Of a stretch of DNA of 64,000 bases, positions 1 through 7,666 are shown one piece after another (the stretch's first letter is position 1; every line of letters begins with the position of its first letter). Below the pieces are notes generated by a model that did not search any database, was not told where the DNA came from, and worked only from the letters and a program-made list of their open reading frames with translations. The position numbers were made by a program, and so were the translations under genes. Source of the DNA: Arthrobacter sp. 35W (GTDB taxonomy: Bacteria; Actinomycetota; Actinomycetes; Actinomycetales; Micrococcaceae); the NCBI RefSeq assembly GCF_000482545.1, contig NZ_KI519454.1, positions 1,644,985 through 1,708,984 of the forward strand, in the 5' to 3' direction.

Positions 1-546
1 CAGCAGCGAGGGGATCATCGGGACAAAGACCTCGGTGGGCGACACCTTCAGCGCGGCCGCGGCACGGGCAGTGGGGCCGCCCCAGGGCACGATGTTCATG
101 GTGCCATTGGCCAGCCCGGCCACACAGGTCAGCACCACCGGACTCAGGCCCAGGCGCAGGTAGATGGGCAGCATGGCGGCCGTGGTCAGGATGAAGGTGG
201 TGGAGCCGTCCCCGTCCAGGGAGACGACGGCGGCCAGCACGGCGGTGCCCAGCACCACCTTGGCGGGGTCGTTGCCCAGGGTGCGCAGGATGAACTTCAC
301 CAGCGGGTCGAACAGGCCGACGTCGATCATCAACCCAAAGAAAATGATGGCGAACATCAGCAGGGCCGCCGTGGAGGTGAGCGACTTCATGGAATCCATG
401 ACCATGTCGCCCAGTCCGAGGCCCGCGCCGGCAAAGAGTCCGAAGACTGTGGGGACGATGATCAAGGCCAGGACCGGGGTGAGCTTCTTGGTCATGATCA
501 GGGCCATGAACACCGCGATCATGGCAAATCCGAGGACTACCAGCAC
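1..546 (-). CDS. CitMHS-family citrate/carboxylate transporter (N-terminal part, cut by window edge)
   Basis: Only the first 182 codons lie in the window; the C-terminal half runs off the left edge. Translated from a GTG at 546-544 preceded by AAGGAG (553-558), it begins with a hydrophobic helix and carries the loop SLDGDGSTTF near residues 109-118, typical of the CitMHS metal-citrate:proton symporters, followed by more membrane segments. The inner-membrane protein is expected to import a di- or tricarboxylate, perhaps complexed with a divalent metal. It is divergent from a CitA/DcuS-type sensor kinase and its regulator, which is the usual arrangement for citrate or C4-dicarboxylate uptake control, so induction by that pair is a reasonable inference. 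The exact substrate cannot be read from this part. Confidence 0.85.
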   Translation of the reverse strand, partial: MLVVLGFAMIAVFMALIMTKKLTPVLALIIVPTVFGLFAGAGLGLGDMVMDSMKSLTSTAALLMFAIIFFGLMIDVGLFDPLVKFILRTLGNDPAKVVLGTAVLAAVVSLDGDGSTTFILTTAAMLPIYLRLGLSPVVLTCVAGLANGTMNIVPWGGPTARAAAALKVSPTEVFVPMIPSLL

Positions 547-655
547 GAGTTTCTCCTTCTTCTGTGACGGCCCGTCATTGTGACCGACACAACAGAACCT
601 ATAGTGGCCCGGATCACTGCTGGCACTTTGGGGCGCTTGAGGTGCATACTGCTTA

Positions 656-673
656 TTGCGCAGCTTTTGCGCA
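656..673. promoter_or_regulatory. Direct repeat TTGCGCA x2, 11 bp apart: candidate response-regulator site
   Basis: TTGCGCA occurs at 656-662 and again at 667-673, one helical turn apart, in the 154-bp gap between the transporter and the kinase. Such phased repeats fit a dimeric response regulator. A -10-like TATAGG on the minus strand (rc of 599-604) could serve the transporter. Assignment to the adjacent regulator is inference. Confidence 0.45.
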
Positions 674-700
674 TAAAACTCACAGCTCTGGAGGGCGACG

Positions 701-2497
701 GTGGCCCCACGGCGTGCAACGCCCCGGATCAGCTTCAGCGCCCGCATTCTGCTGGCCCAGCTGGCCGTCCTGACCGTGGTGGTGGTCCTCTGCGCCGCGG
801 TCTTCACCAACCTCGCCTACCAGCGCCTCGGTGTGGAGGCCGAGCAAAAGGCGCTCGCCGTTGCACGGACCGTGGCAGCCTTGGACGATGTGCGCGCGGA
901 GGCTGCGCAGCTGGCCGCCGCCCCGCTGGAGCAGCTCACCGAAGCAAACCTTGCCGCAGGGCCCCTCCAACGCACGGCCGAAGAGGTCCGGGTGCGCACC
1001 GACGCCCTCTTTGTGGTCGTCACCGACGAGCAGGGCCTGCGCCTGGCCCACCCCAATCCCGCCCTGCTGGGCAAAATGGTCAGCACCGATCCCAGCGAGG
1101 CTCTGGCCGGGCGCGAAACCACTGCCCAGGAGCAGGGCACCCTGGGCCACTCGGCGCGGGCCAAGGTGCCCGTCTTCGCCCCCGGAACGGCCACGGTGGT
1201 GGGCGAGGTCAGCGTGGGCATCTCGAGCGAGGATGTGCTCGACAGCCTGGCCGGGAGCGTGCTGCCGATCGTGGGCGCGGCCGCACTGGCCCTGGGCCTG
1301 GGCGCCCTGGCCTCCTACCTGCTGGGGCGGCGGCTGAAGTCGCTCACCCTGGGGCTGGAGCCCGAGGAGATGGCGGCGCTGGCCCAGGACCAGGAGGCGG
1401 TGCTCCGCGGTGTGGACGAGGGCGTCATCGGCGTCTCCGCCGGGCAGCGGATCACCGTGTTCAACCGCGAGGCCAAGCGGCTGCTGGGGCTCGATGCCGC
1501 CACGGAAATGGTGGGCACCGAACTGGAGTCGGCACCCCTGTCGGATTCCTTGGCCGCCCTGCTGCCGTCGCTGCTGGCCGAGGCCACGCCCGCATCCGGC
1601 CCGGTGGAAACGCTGGTGGGCTCGAGGATGCTGATCGTCTCCGCCCGGGCTGTACAGCCCAGCCGGCGCCCGGGCACGGACCTGAACCGCAAGCTCGGCT
1701 GGGTCGTGATGCTGCGCGACCGCACCGAGCTGGCCTCCCTGACCCGCCAGCTGGACGCCGTCGGCGCCCTCTCCACGGCCCTGCGGGCCCAGCGGCACGA
1801 GTTCGCCAACCGCCTGCACACCGTCTCGGGGCTGCTGGCTCTGGGCGACTACAGCGAGGCCACCGGCTATGTGCACACACTCATCGACCAGGGGCCGCTG
1901 CGCTATCCGGCCGAAGGTGCCACGCTGCTTCAGGATCCCTACCTGCAGGCGTTCGTGGGGGCCAAGAGCGTCCAGGCCCAGGAGCGGGGCGTCAGCGTGC
2001 GGATCGGCCCCGAAACCCTGCTGCGCGGGCGCATCACCGACCCGCAGGACGCCACCACCGTGATCGGCAACCTGCTGGACAACGCCGTCCGCGCGGCCGT
2101 GCAGGGCAGCGCCGAGCCGCGCTGGGTGGAGATCGAATTGTTGGATGACTACGCCGACGGCGTGGGGACCCTGCACGTGGTGGTGGCGGACTCCGGCGAC
2201 GGCATGGATGCCGGTGCTGTGGAGACCGCCGCCAACGATGATGGCCCCGTTGACGGCGACGGCGGTCCGGCGGGTCCGGTCCACGGCGGCGGATTCGGCC
2301 TGCCCCTGGTGCGCTCGGTGGCCCGGCGCCGCGGCGGAGACGTATGGATTGCCGAGACCGGCACCCGCGGCGGCCCCGGCGCCGTCGTCTGCGCCAGGCT
2401 CCCCGGCGTCGTCGAACCCCTCAGCGGCGAGGCCCGGACCACCGACGACCGGACCACAGAAGACGCGAACCCCCAGGAGGACAACCGTGGCCAATGA
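701..2497 (+). CDS. CitA/DcuS-family sensor histidine kinase
   Basis: 598 residues in the order typical of carboxylate sensors: first membrane helix about 15-38, extracytoplasmic PAS/CACHE-type ligand domain about 40-185, second helix about 187-208, cytoplasmic PAS about 225-340, a short H-box with RHEFAN (phospho-acceptor His366), and a HATPase domain with the N-box GNLLDNA and a GFGLPL motif. The start is a GTG with GGAGGG about nine bases upstream. The last 11 bp overlap the response regulator, so the two are translationally coupled. The family senses citrate or C4-dicarboxylates outside the cell and phosphorylates a CitB/DctR-type regulator. The divergent CitMHS transporter makes citrate-like ligands the leading guess. 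Arg/Lys/His ligand residues cannot be confirmed by eye. Confidence 0.9.
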   Translation: MAPRRATPRISFSARILLAQLAVLTVVVVLCAAVFTNLAYQRLGVEAEQKALAVARTVAALDDVRAEAAQLAAAPLEQLTEANLAAGPLQRTAEEVRVRTDALFVVVTDEQGLRLAHPNPALLGKMVSTDPSEALAGRETTAQEQGTLGHSARAKVPVFAPGTATVVGEVSVGISSEDVLDSLAGSVLPIVGAAALALGLGALASYLLGRRLKSLTLGLEPEEMAALAQDQEAVLRGVDEGVIGVSAGQRITVFNREAKRLLGLDAATEMVGTELESAPLSDSLAALLPSLLAEATPASGPVETLVGSRMLIVSARAVQPSRRPGTDLNRKLGWVVMLRDRTELASLTRQLDAVGALSTALRAQRHEFANRLHTVSGLLALGDYSEATGYVHTLIDQGPLRYPAEGATLLQDPYLQAFVGAKSVQAQERGVSVRIGPETLLRGRITDPQDATTVIGNLLDNAVRAAVQGSAEPRWVEIELLDDYADGVGTLHVVVADSGDGMDAGAVETAANDDGPVDGDGGPAGPVHGGGFGLPLVRSVARRRGGDVWIAETGTRGGPGAVVCARLPGVVEPLSGEARTTDDRTTEDANPQEDNRGQ

Positions 2498-3149
2498 CCT
2501 CACGGTGCTCATCGTTGACGACGACTTCCACGTGGGGCGATTGCACGCCAGCTATGTGGACCAAGTGCCCGGCTTCAAGGCGCTGCCGCCGGTGGGGTCG
2601 GCCGCCCTGGCCATGCGGGCGGTGCACAGCCAGTCCCCGGACCTGGTGCTGCTGGACGTGTTCCTCCCCGATGCACTGGGGCTTGACCTGCTGCGCAGCC
2701 TGGATGTGGACGTCATGATGCTGACGGCCGCCGCCGATGCGGCCTCCATCCGGCGTGCCGTGCGCCGCGGCGCCATCGGCTATCTGATCAAACCCTTCGG
2801 ACCCGAGGCGCTCGCCGCCCGCCTCAAGGCCTATGCACGCTACCGAAGGCTGCTCACCGGCACCACCACCGTGACCCAGGAGGTGGTCGAGCGCGCGCTC
2901 GCAGCCCTGCATCCGGTGGAGGGCGCCTCGGCGGGGCGGACCCGCAGCGCCACCGAGGCGGCGGTGCTGGCCGCCCTGGCCGGAGCCGGGCCGCAGTCGG
3001 CGGCCGATGTAGCCCAGGTGGTGGGCGTGTCGCGTGCGACTGCGCAGCGGTACCTGTCGGCGCTGGCCGACGACGGCGCCGTCGAAATCAATCTGCGCTA
3101 CGGCAGCACCGGCCGCCCCGAGCACCGCTACGGGGCGACCGGCCGCTGA
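2487..3149 (+). CDS. CitB/DcuR-type response regulator
   Basis: 220 residues beginning at a GTG (2487) with CAGGAGG at 2474-2480; the reading frame is open further upstream but that part lies inside the kinase gene. The receiver domain shows the acidic cluster DDD at 11-13, phospho-acceptor Asp57 (LLDVF), Thr80 and Lys102. After a linker, residues about 150-215 form a winged-helix-like domain (SAADVAQVVGVSRATAQRYLSAL region) of the type in DpiA/CitB regulators. It is the cytoplasmic partner of the overlapping kinase gene. It probably acts on the divergent promoter region where a phased TTGCGCA repeat is found. Confidence 0.9.
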   Translation: MANDLTVLIVDDDFHVGRLHASYVDQVPGFKALPPVGSAALAMRAVHSQSPDLVLLDVFLPDALGLDLLRSLDVDVMMLTAAADAASIRRAVRRGAIGYLIKPFGPEALAARLKAYARYRRLLTGTTTVTQEVVERALAALHPVEGASAGRTRSATEAAVLAALAGAGPQSAADVAQVVGVSRATAQRYLSALADDGAVEINLRYGSTGRPEHRYGATGR

Positions 3150-3154
3150 TTCCG

Positions 3155-4738
3155 CTACGCCTTGGCCGGCACCGGGGCCGTCTGCACGACGTCGATGGTG
3201 CGGCGCAGCGGGATCTCCTTGATGAAGAGCACTGCGATCAACGCCACCACCGAGATGACGGCAGAGACCATGAAGATCATGGCCGCGCCGTCGCCGTAGG
3301 CAGCCCGGACGATCATCGCGATCGGTGCGGGCATCGAGGCGATGTCCAGCGTGCCGGCGCTGTTGCCACCGGCCACGGGGACCCCGGCGGCGGCCAGGCC
3401 GTCGGTGATCAGCTGCGTGACATGCGAGCCCATGATGGCGCCCAGCACTGACACACCGGCCGCGCCGCCGACGGTGCGGAAGAAGGCGACGGAACCGCTG
3501 GCGGAGCCGATGTCCTTGGCGGCCACGGTGTTCTGGACGGCCAGCACCAGGTTCTGCATCATCATGCCCAGACCCAGGCCAAAGACGAAGGTGTAGATGC
3601 CCACCAGGACGAAGGAGGTCTGGTGGTCCATGGTGCCGGCAAACCCGAGGCCGGCAATCAGCAAGATGGCGCCGCCCACCAGGAACCGCTTCCACTTGCC
3701 GTAGCGGCTGACGAGCAGGCCGGAGACCACAGAACCGAGCAGGTTTCCGACGATCATGGGCAGGGTCAGCAGACCGGCCTCGGTGGGCGTGGCCCCACGG
3801 GCCACCTGGTAGTACTGGCCCAGGAAGGTGGAGGAGGCAAACATGGCGATGCCGACGGCGACCGAAGCCACGATGGCCAGTGCCGTGGTGCGCTGGCTGA
3901 TGATCTTCAGCGGGATGATCGGGTCGGACACCTTGGTCTCCACCCAGATCAGGGCGGCCAGAAGCAGTACCGAGCCGCCGACCATCAGGGCCGAAACGCC
4001 GGAGATCCAGTCGTAGTAGCCGGCCTTGCCGGCAAAGGAGACCCAGATCAGCAGCAGGGAGACGCCGGCGGTGAGCAGTACGGAGCCGGCCCAGTCCACC
4101 TTGGCGGGGCGGCGGACATGCGGCAGCTTCAGGGTGATCTGGAGCAGGATCAGGGACACAATGGCCAGCGGCACGCAGATGTAGAAGGTCCAGCGCCAGC
4201 CCAGCGGGCTGTCCACGATGAAGCCGCCCAGCAGCGGCCCGCCGGCGGTGCCGACGGCCATGACGGCGCCCATGTAGCCGGAGTACTTGCCGCGGTCGCG
4301 GGGCGGGATGATGGTGCCGATGATGGCCTGGGCCAGGGCGGTGAGGCCACCCATCGCGATGCCCTGGATGACGCGTGCGGTCAACAGGGTGGGCATGTTC
4401 TCGGACAGACCGGCCAGCACCGAGCCGGCCACGAAGATCACGATGCTCAGTTGGACCAGCAGCTTCTTGTCAAAAAGGTCCGCGAGCTTTCCCCAGATGG
4501 GGGTGGTGGCGGCATTGGCCAGCAGGGCGGCAGTGATGACCCAGGCAAAGTCCGTCTGGGAACCGTGCAGATCACTCATGATGGTCGGCAGTGCGTTGGC
4601 CACAATGGTGCTGGAAAGGATGGCGGTGAAGAAGGCCGCCAGCAGGCCGGTGAGGGCCTCCAGGATCTGGCGGTGGGTCATCACCGACGGTGCAGCGTGG
4701 GGCGGCGCTGCTGCCGGCGTTGTTTTGGTGGATGTCAC
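3155..4738 (-). CDS. MFS transporter, DHA2 (EmrB/QacA-like, 14 TM)
   Basis: 527 residues. The start chosen is the GTG at 4738-4736, which overlaps the marR stop in a GTGA tetranucleotide and has CAGGAG upstream; the frame stays open for 46 more codons but those are His/Pro/Arg-rich out-of-frame marR sequence. After a short polar N-terminus the protein contains about 14 hydrophobic segments. Motif A-like GKLADLFDKK follows TM2 and the antiporter motif C-like stretch GxxxGPxxGG appears as GTAGGPLLGG in TM5, both marks of proton-driven DHA2 drug exporters. The preceding, overlapping MarR gene almost certainly controls it. The substrate is unknown; multidrug or solvent/antibiotic export is the usual role. 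Confidence 0.9.
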   Translation of the reverse strand: MTSTKTTPAAAPPHAAPSVMTHRQILEALTGLLAAFFTAILSSTIVANALPTIMSDLHGSQTDFAWVITAALLANAATTPIWGKLADLFDKKLLVQLSIVIFVAGSVLAGLSENMPTLLTARVIQGIAMGGLTALAQAIIGTIIPPRDRGKYSGYMGAVMAVGTAGGPLLGGFIVDSPLGWRWTFYICVPLAIVSLILLQITLKLPHVRRPAKVDWAGSVLLTAGVSLLLIWVSFAGKAGYYDWISGVSALMVGGSVLLLAALIWVETKVSDPIIPLKIISQRTTALAIVASVAVGIAMFASSTFLGQYYQVARGATPTEAGLLTLPMIVGNLLGSVVSGLLVSRYGKWKRFLVGGAILLIAGLGFAGTMDHQTSFVLVGIYTFVFGLGLGMMMQNLVLAVQNTVAAKDIGSASGSVAFFRTVGGAAGVSVLGAIMGSHVTQLITDGLAAAGVPVAGGNSAGTLDIASMPAPIAMIVRAAYGDGAAMIFMVSAVISVVALIAVLFIKEIPLRRTIDVVQTAPVPAKA

Positions 4739-5241
4739 GAGGCGGCTCCTGCGGACACTGCGGTGTCCAGGGTGGTGGTGATGGTGGTGCCCGGCTGTGC
4801 TGCCGGGGTGGTGCGGAAAACTGTGGAGAGCTTGGCGATGATGGCCGTTGCAGCGGCGGCCTCCGCCTCGCTCCAACCGGCGAGCATGCGCTCAAGCGTC
4901 GCAGCACGGCGCCGGCCGGTGGCGGCGAGATAGTCCTGCCCCGCCTGGCTGAGGGCCAGCAGCTGGGCGCGCCCGTCCGCCGGGTCGGGCCGGCGCTCGA
5001 TCATGCCCAGCTCCGCCAGATCCGCCACGTGGCGGCTCAGGGCGGAGGCGCCAATGCCCAGCGAGCAGGCGATGTCTGTGGCCCGGCATTCGCTCTTCTC
5101 CCCCACCAGGCGCAGCACGCCTTCGACGGCGATGCCGAGGTCGGCGGTGGAGTCAGCGTTGGCGACGACCACGCGGATGGCGCGGTTGAGGTCGAAGATA
5201 CTGTGCACCAGCTCTGACGCAGTGTTGGGGGCGACGGACAT
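4735..5241 (-). CDS. MarR-family transcriptional regulator
   Basis: 168 residues with a MarR winged helix: a helical N-terminus, then ATDIACSLGIGASALSRHV (about 55-75) as the helix-turn-helix and ERRPDPADGRAQLLALS (about 88-105) with the DxR wing typical of the family. It is the first gene of a two-gene transcript with the MFS exporter, whose start overlaps its stop. Two GTTG-N7-CAAC palindromes overlap the -35 and -10 of its promoter, so autorepression relieved by a small ligand is the likely mode. RBS AAAGG lies just upstream of the ATG. Confidence 0.93.
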   Translation of the reverse strand: MSVAPNTASELVHSIFDLNRAIRVVVANADSTADLGIAVEGVLRLVGEKSECRATDIACSLGIGASALSRHVADLAELGMIERRPDPADGRAQLLALSQAGQDYLAATGRRRAATLERMLAGWSEAEAAAATAIIAKLSTVFRTTPAAQPGTTITTTLDTAVSAGAAS

Positions 5242-5256
5242 GACGGCCTTTCTTTG

Positions 5257-5299
5257 GTTGCCTCAAACAACTATAAATCAAATGGTTGGTTAGGACAAC
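5257..5299 (-). promoter_or_regulatory. marR-MFS promoter with two GTTG-N7-CAAC operators
   Basis: On the minus strand, -35 TTGTCC (5298-5293), a 17-bp spacer and -10 TATAGT (5275-5270) precede marR. Palindrome GTTG-N7-CAAC occurs at 5257-5271, covering the -10, and again at 5285-5299, covering the -35, centres 28 bp apart. Both copies share a flanking G on one side and T on the other (GGTTG..CAACT). This is the layout of an autoregulated MarR operon. Confidence 0.7.
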
Positions 5300-5348
5300 T
5301 AAATAAGCCAGTGTCGCGTGTCACCCTCCGCCCGCCAAGCACTCCGCG

Positions 5349-5401
5349 AACGAGCATGTGGGGGCAGTCCCCTCGTCGGACGCCGTCCCCACATGCTTGT
5401 T
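5349..5401. terminator. Long hairpin downstream of the trypsin-like gene
   Basis: Arms 5349-5363 and 5387-5401 pair over 15 bp (one G·T) around a 23-base loop; the core is GCATGTGGGG/CCCCACATGC. It starts 16 bp after the protease stop and ends upstream of the marR promoter. There is no T-tract, so it may be a factor-dependent terminator, an mRNA stabiliser or a repeated palindrome. Confidence 0.5.
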
Positions 5402-5416
5402 CTTGGAAGGAAGAGC

Positions 5417-6154
5417 TCAGATGCCCGTGGTGGCGCGGATCCACTCCCGGCTCGCGGTGAGGTTGGCGTAGTTGGAGCCGGCGTTGATGTTGGCTCCAGG
5501 GTCGGAGTCGTCGCCCGTGGAGCAGACAGCGACGATTTCATCGTCGATGATCAGGGGCCCGCCCGAATCGCCGTGGTTTGCGGCACCGTTGATGCCGCGG
5601 ATGTGGACGGCAGCGCCGCCGTAGGCGTCGATGGAGGAACCGACGACGGCGACGTCGGCCTGGTACAGGCCCTTCGCGCCGCGTTGGTCGGCCCGCAGCC
5701 CGTAGCCCATGATGGTGCCGTTGTCGTGGCGGCTTGGCTCATAGCCCTCGGCCAGATCCGGATAGGACCGCAGACCGTGGGGGGCCGCAAGGTGTACCAG
5801 CCCCACATCCCCGGCAGGCGATCCATAGACATGGTCCGCCGGCTCGGCCGTGCCCCGCTCCAGCGTGCTGTTGCTGTAGTAGACATCCATGGCGGTGATT
5901 TCGGCAACGCAGTGCTGGGCCGTCAGAATCCACGCATCGTCGATGGCCACGCCCGTGCAGGCGTAGAGCGCCCCGTGCTGGGCGAAGATCAGCTGCACGG
6001 CCCAACTGGTGCGGTCCGCCCGCTCCCCGCCAATAACGTAGGTGGAATCGCCGGGCGGCGGAAGGGGAACGGCCGCCGTGGCGGCCGATGAACCGGCCGC
6101 GGCAAAGACGACGGCGACGGCTGTTGCGAGGAGGGACCGCAGGATTCGTGGCAT
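5417..6154 (-). CDS. Secreted trypsin-like serine protease (S1 family)
   Basis: 245 residues from the ATG at 6154; a longer frame exists but the chosen start gives a clean signal peptide (MPRILRSLLATAVAVVF..., cleavage near ATA-AVP at about 27-28). The catalytic triad is visible: His81 in TAQHC, Asp116 in GDVGL and Ser197 in GDSGGP. Cys66/Cys82 can form the disulfide that flanks the catalytic histidine. A VIGG-like N-terminus (residues 40-43) resembles the activation site of trypsin-like zymogens. It should be exported and active outside the cell. It lies between kynureninase and marR with gaps of about 200 bp on both sides, so it is probably a single transcription unit. Confidence 0.88.
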   Translation of the reverse strand: MPRILRSLLATAVAVVFAAAGSSAATAAVPLPPPGDSTYVIGGERADRTSWAVQLIFAQHGALYACTGVAIDDAWILTAQHCVAEITAMDVYYSNSTLERGTAEPADHVYGSPAGDVGLVHLAAPHGLRSYPDLAEGYEPSRHDNGTIMGYGLRADQRGAKGLYQADVAVVGSSIDAYGGAAVHIRGINGAANHGDSGGPLIIDDEIVAVCSTGDDSDPGANINAGSNYANLTASREWIRATTGI

Positions 6155-6312
6155 GGCACTAGGCTTCCGTTCGGGGGCGCACCGCCCCGCGCCGCATTGC
6201 CCAGACCCCGGCGCTGCTGCCGCACGCCACGGACCCCTCCCCCAGCCCTGGGCATGCCTCAAGCGACAGTATGGACCTCCCGCCGCCGCCCGTCCAGTAC
6301 TTCCTCCCCCAC

Positions 6313-6379
6313 CCCAACTAGGTGACAGTTATCTCACAGAATCCGGCCGAAAATGTGCGATAAGTGTCACTCAGTTGGG
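6313..6379. terminator. 21-bp inverted repeat at the 3' end of kynU
   Basis: Arms 6313-6333 and 6359-6379 match at 18 of 21 positions when one is reverse-complemented, with a 25-base spacer that itself contains CACA/TGTG. The right arm includes the kynU stop codon. It can fold at the end of the kynU mRNA, but no T-run follows; a terminator or protein-binding role are both possible. The remaining DNA 6155-6312 is GC-rich and shows no gene. Confidence 0.5.
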
Positions 6380-7630
6380 CAGCTCCGCGCGGATGGCGTC
6401 GATGCCCAGCCACACTTCGGAGAAGGAGGTGGACAGCGGCGAGAGGCCCAGCCGGATCCCGTTGGGATTGCGGAAGTCCGGGATGACGCCCTCGCCCCAC
6501 AGCTTGGCCGTGGCCTCGCGGAAGGAGGGGTGGTCGATGGTGATGTGCCCGCCGCGCCAGGCCGCGTCGCGGGGTGAGGAAAGTTCGACGCCGAGCGGGG
6601 CCAGCACGCCGTCGTACAGGGCCACGGCGTAGTCGGTCAGGGCCACCGACTTGGCCCGGACGGCCTCGATCGAGGCCTCGCCGATGAGGGCGATCATGTC
6701 CTGCAGGGCCAGCATGCCCAGGATCGGCGGCGTGCCGCTGGTGAAGGAGCGGATGCCGGCGGCCGGCTGGTAGCCCTCACCCATGCCGAAGGGATCGGCG
6801 GTGCCCAGCCAACCCTGGATGGGCTGGCGCAGGTGCGGCTGGTGCTCGGCACGGACGTAGGCGAAGGCCGGCGATCCAGGGCCGCCATTGAGGTACTTGT
6901 AGGTGCAGCCCACGGCCAGGTCCGCCCCGCTGGCGTCCAGTTCCACCGGCACCGAGCCCGCGGAATGGCACAGGTCCCACAGAATCAGCGCGCCGGCGTC
7001 GTGCGCGGCGGCGGTCAGGGCGGGCATGTCGGCCAGGTAGCCGGAGCGGTAGGCCACATGCGAGAGCACCACCAGCGCAGTCTTGGGGCCCAGCACGGCG
7101 GCCAGATCATCCACGGTGACGCCGGCCGCCGGGTCCGGCGTGATCCAGCGCAGGGTCATGCCGCACTCGTCCGCGATGCCCTCCAGGACGAAGCGGTCCG
7201 TCGGGAAGTTCTCGGTGTCCACCACGATCTCGGTGCGGGCAGCATCCGCAGACACGGCACCTGCCACGGCGGCGCGGCAGAGTTTGTAGAGCAGCACGGT
7301 GGTTGAGTCGCCAATGGTCGTCTGCCCCGGGGCCGCGCCCACGGCCACCCGGCCCAGCTCGTCCCCAATGGCCGCGGGCATCTCCAGCCAGCCCTCGTCC
7401 CAGCCGCGGATCAGCCGGCCGCCCCACTGCTCCGTGATGAACTCCGCGATCCGCGCGGCGCTGGCGGCCAGCGGCCGGCCCAGGGAGTTGCCGTCCAGGT
7501 ATGCGCGGACACCCGGATCGTCACTGCCGATGAAGGCGCTGCGGTGGGCCGCCAGTGGATCGGCCAGGTCCAATTCCCGGGCGAAATCAAGGGTGAGCGG
7601 TGTTGAAGGGTTTTCATGGTGGGCCGTCAT
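6371..7630 (-). CDS. kynU: Kynureninase
   Basis: 419 residues, the usual size of this PLP enzyme, which cleaves L-kynurenine (or 3-hydroxykynurenine) to anthranilate and alanine. The PLP lysine is in CTYKYLNGG at about residue 245, preceded by the cofactor-binding WDLCHSAGSVPVEL segment and with the family motif YLDGNSLGRP near the N-terminus. The ATG at 7630 is preferred over the in-frame GTG at 7636 because TAGGAT lies exactly six bases upstream, fitting a leaderless start. No tryptophan 2,3-dioxygenase, formamidase or kynurenine monooxygenase is in the window, so the rest of the pathway must be elsewhere. Upstream on the same strand, 36 bp away, ends the MaoC gene. Confidence 0.93.
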   Translation of the reverse strand: MTAHHENPSTPLTLDFARELDLADPLAAHRSAFIGSDDPGVRAYLDGNSLGRPLAASAARIAEFITEQWGGRLIRGWDEGWLEMPAAIGDELGRVAVGAAPGQTTIGDSTTVLLYKLCRAAVAGAVSADAARTEIVVDTENFPTDRFVLEGIADECGMTLRWITPDPAAGVTVDDLAAVLGPKTALVVLSHVAYRSGYLADMPALTAAAHDAGALILWDLCHSAGSVPVELDASGADLAVGCTYKYLNGGPGSPAFAYVRAEHQPHLRQPIQGWLGTADPFGMGEGYQPAAGIRSFTSGTPPILGMLALQDMIALIGEASIEAVRAKSVALTDYAVALYDGVLAPLGVELSSPRDAAWRGGHITIDHPSFREATAKLWGEGVIPDFRNPNGIRLGLSPLSTSFSEVWLGIDAIRAELPN

Positions 7631-7636
7631 GAGCAC

Positions 7637-7642
7637 ATCCTA
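7637..7642 (-). promoter_or_regulatory. -10 box TAGGAT of kynU (leaderless arrangement)
   Basis: TAGGAT on the minus strand (7642-7637), then six bases, then the kynU ATG at 7630. No separate Shine-Dalgarno is visible unless the AGGA inside the box itself serves. Confidence 0.5.
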
Positions 7643-7666
7643 CGCGCCGCGGCCCACCAGAAAACG

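Noticed and set aside
680..2512. A 610-codon minus-strand open frame opposite the sensor kinase
   Set aside because: The plus strand shows kinase motifs and an RBS; the minus frame has none.
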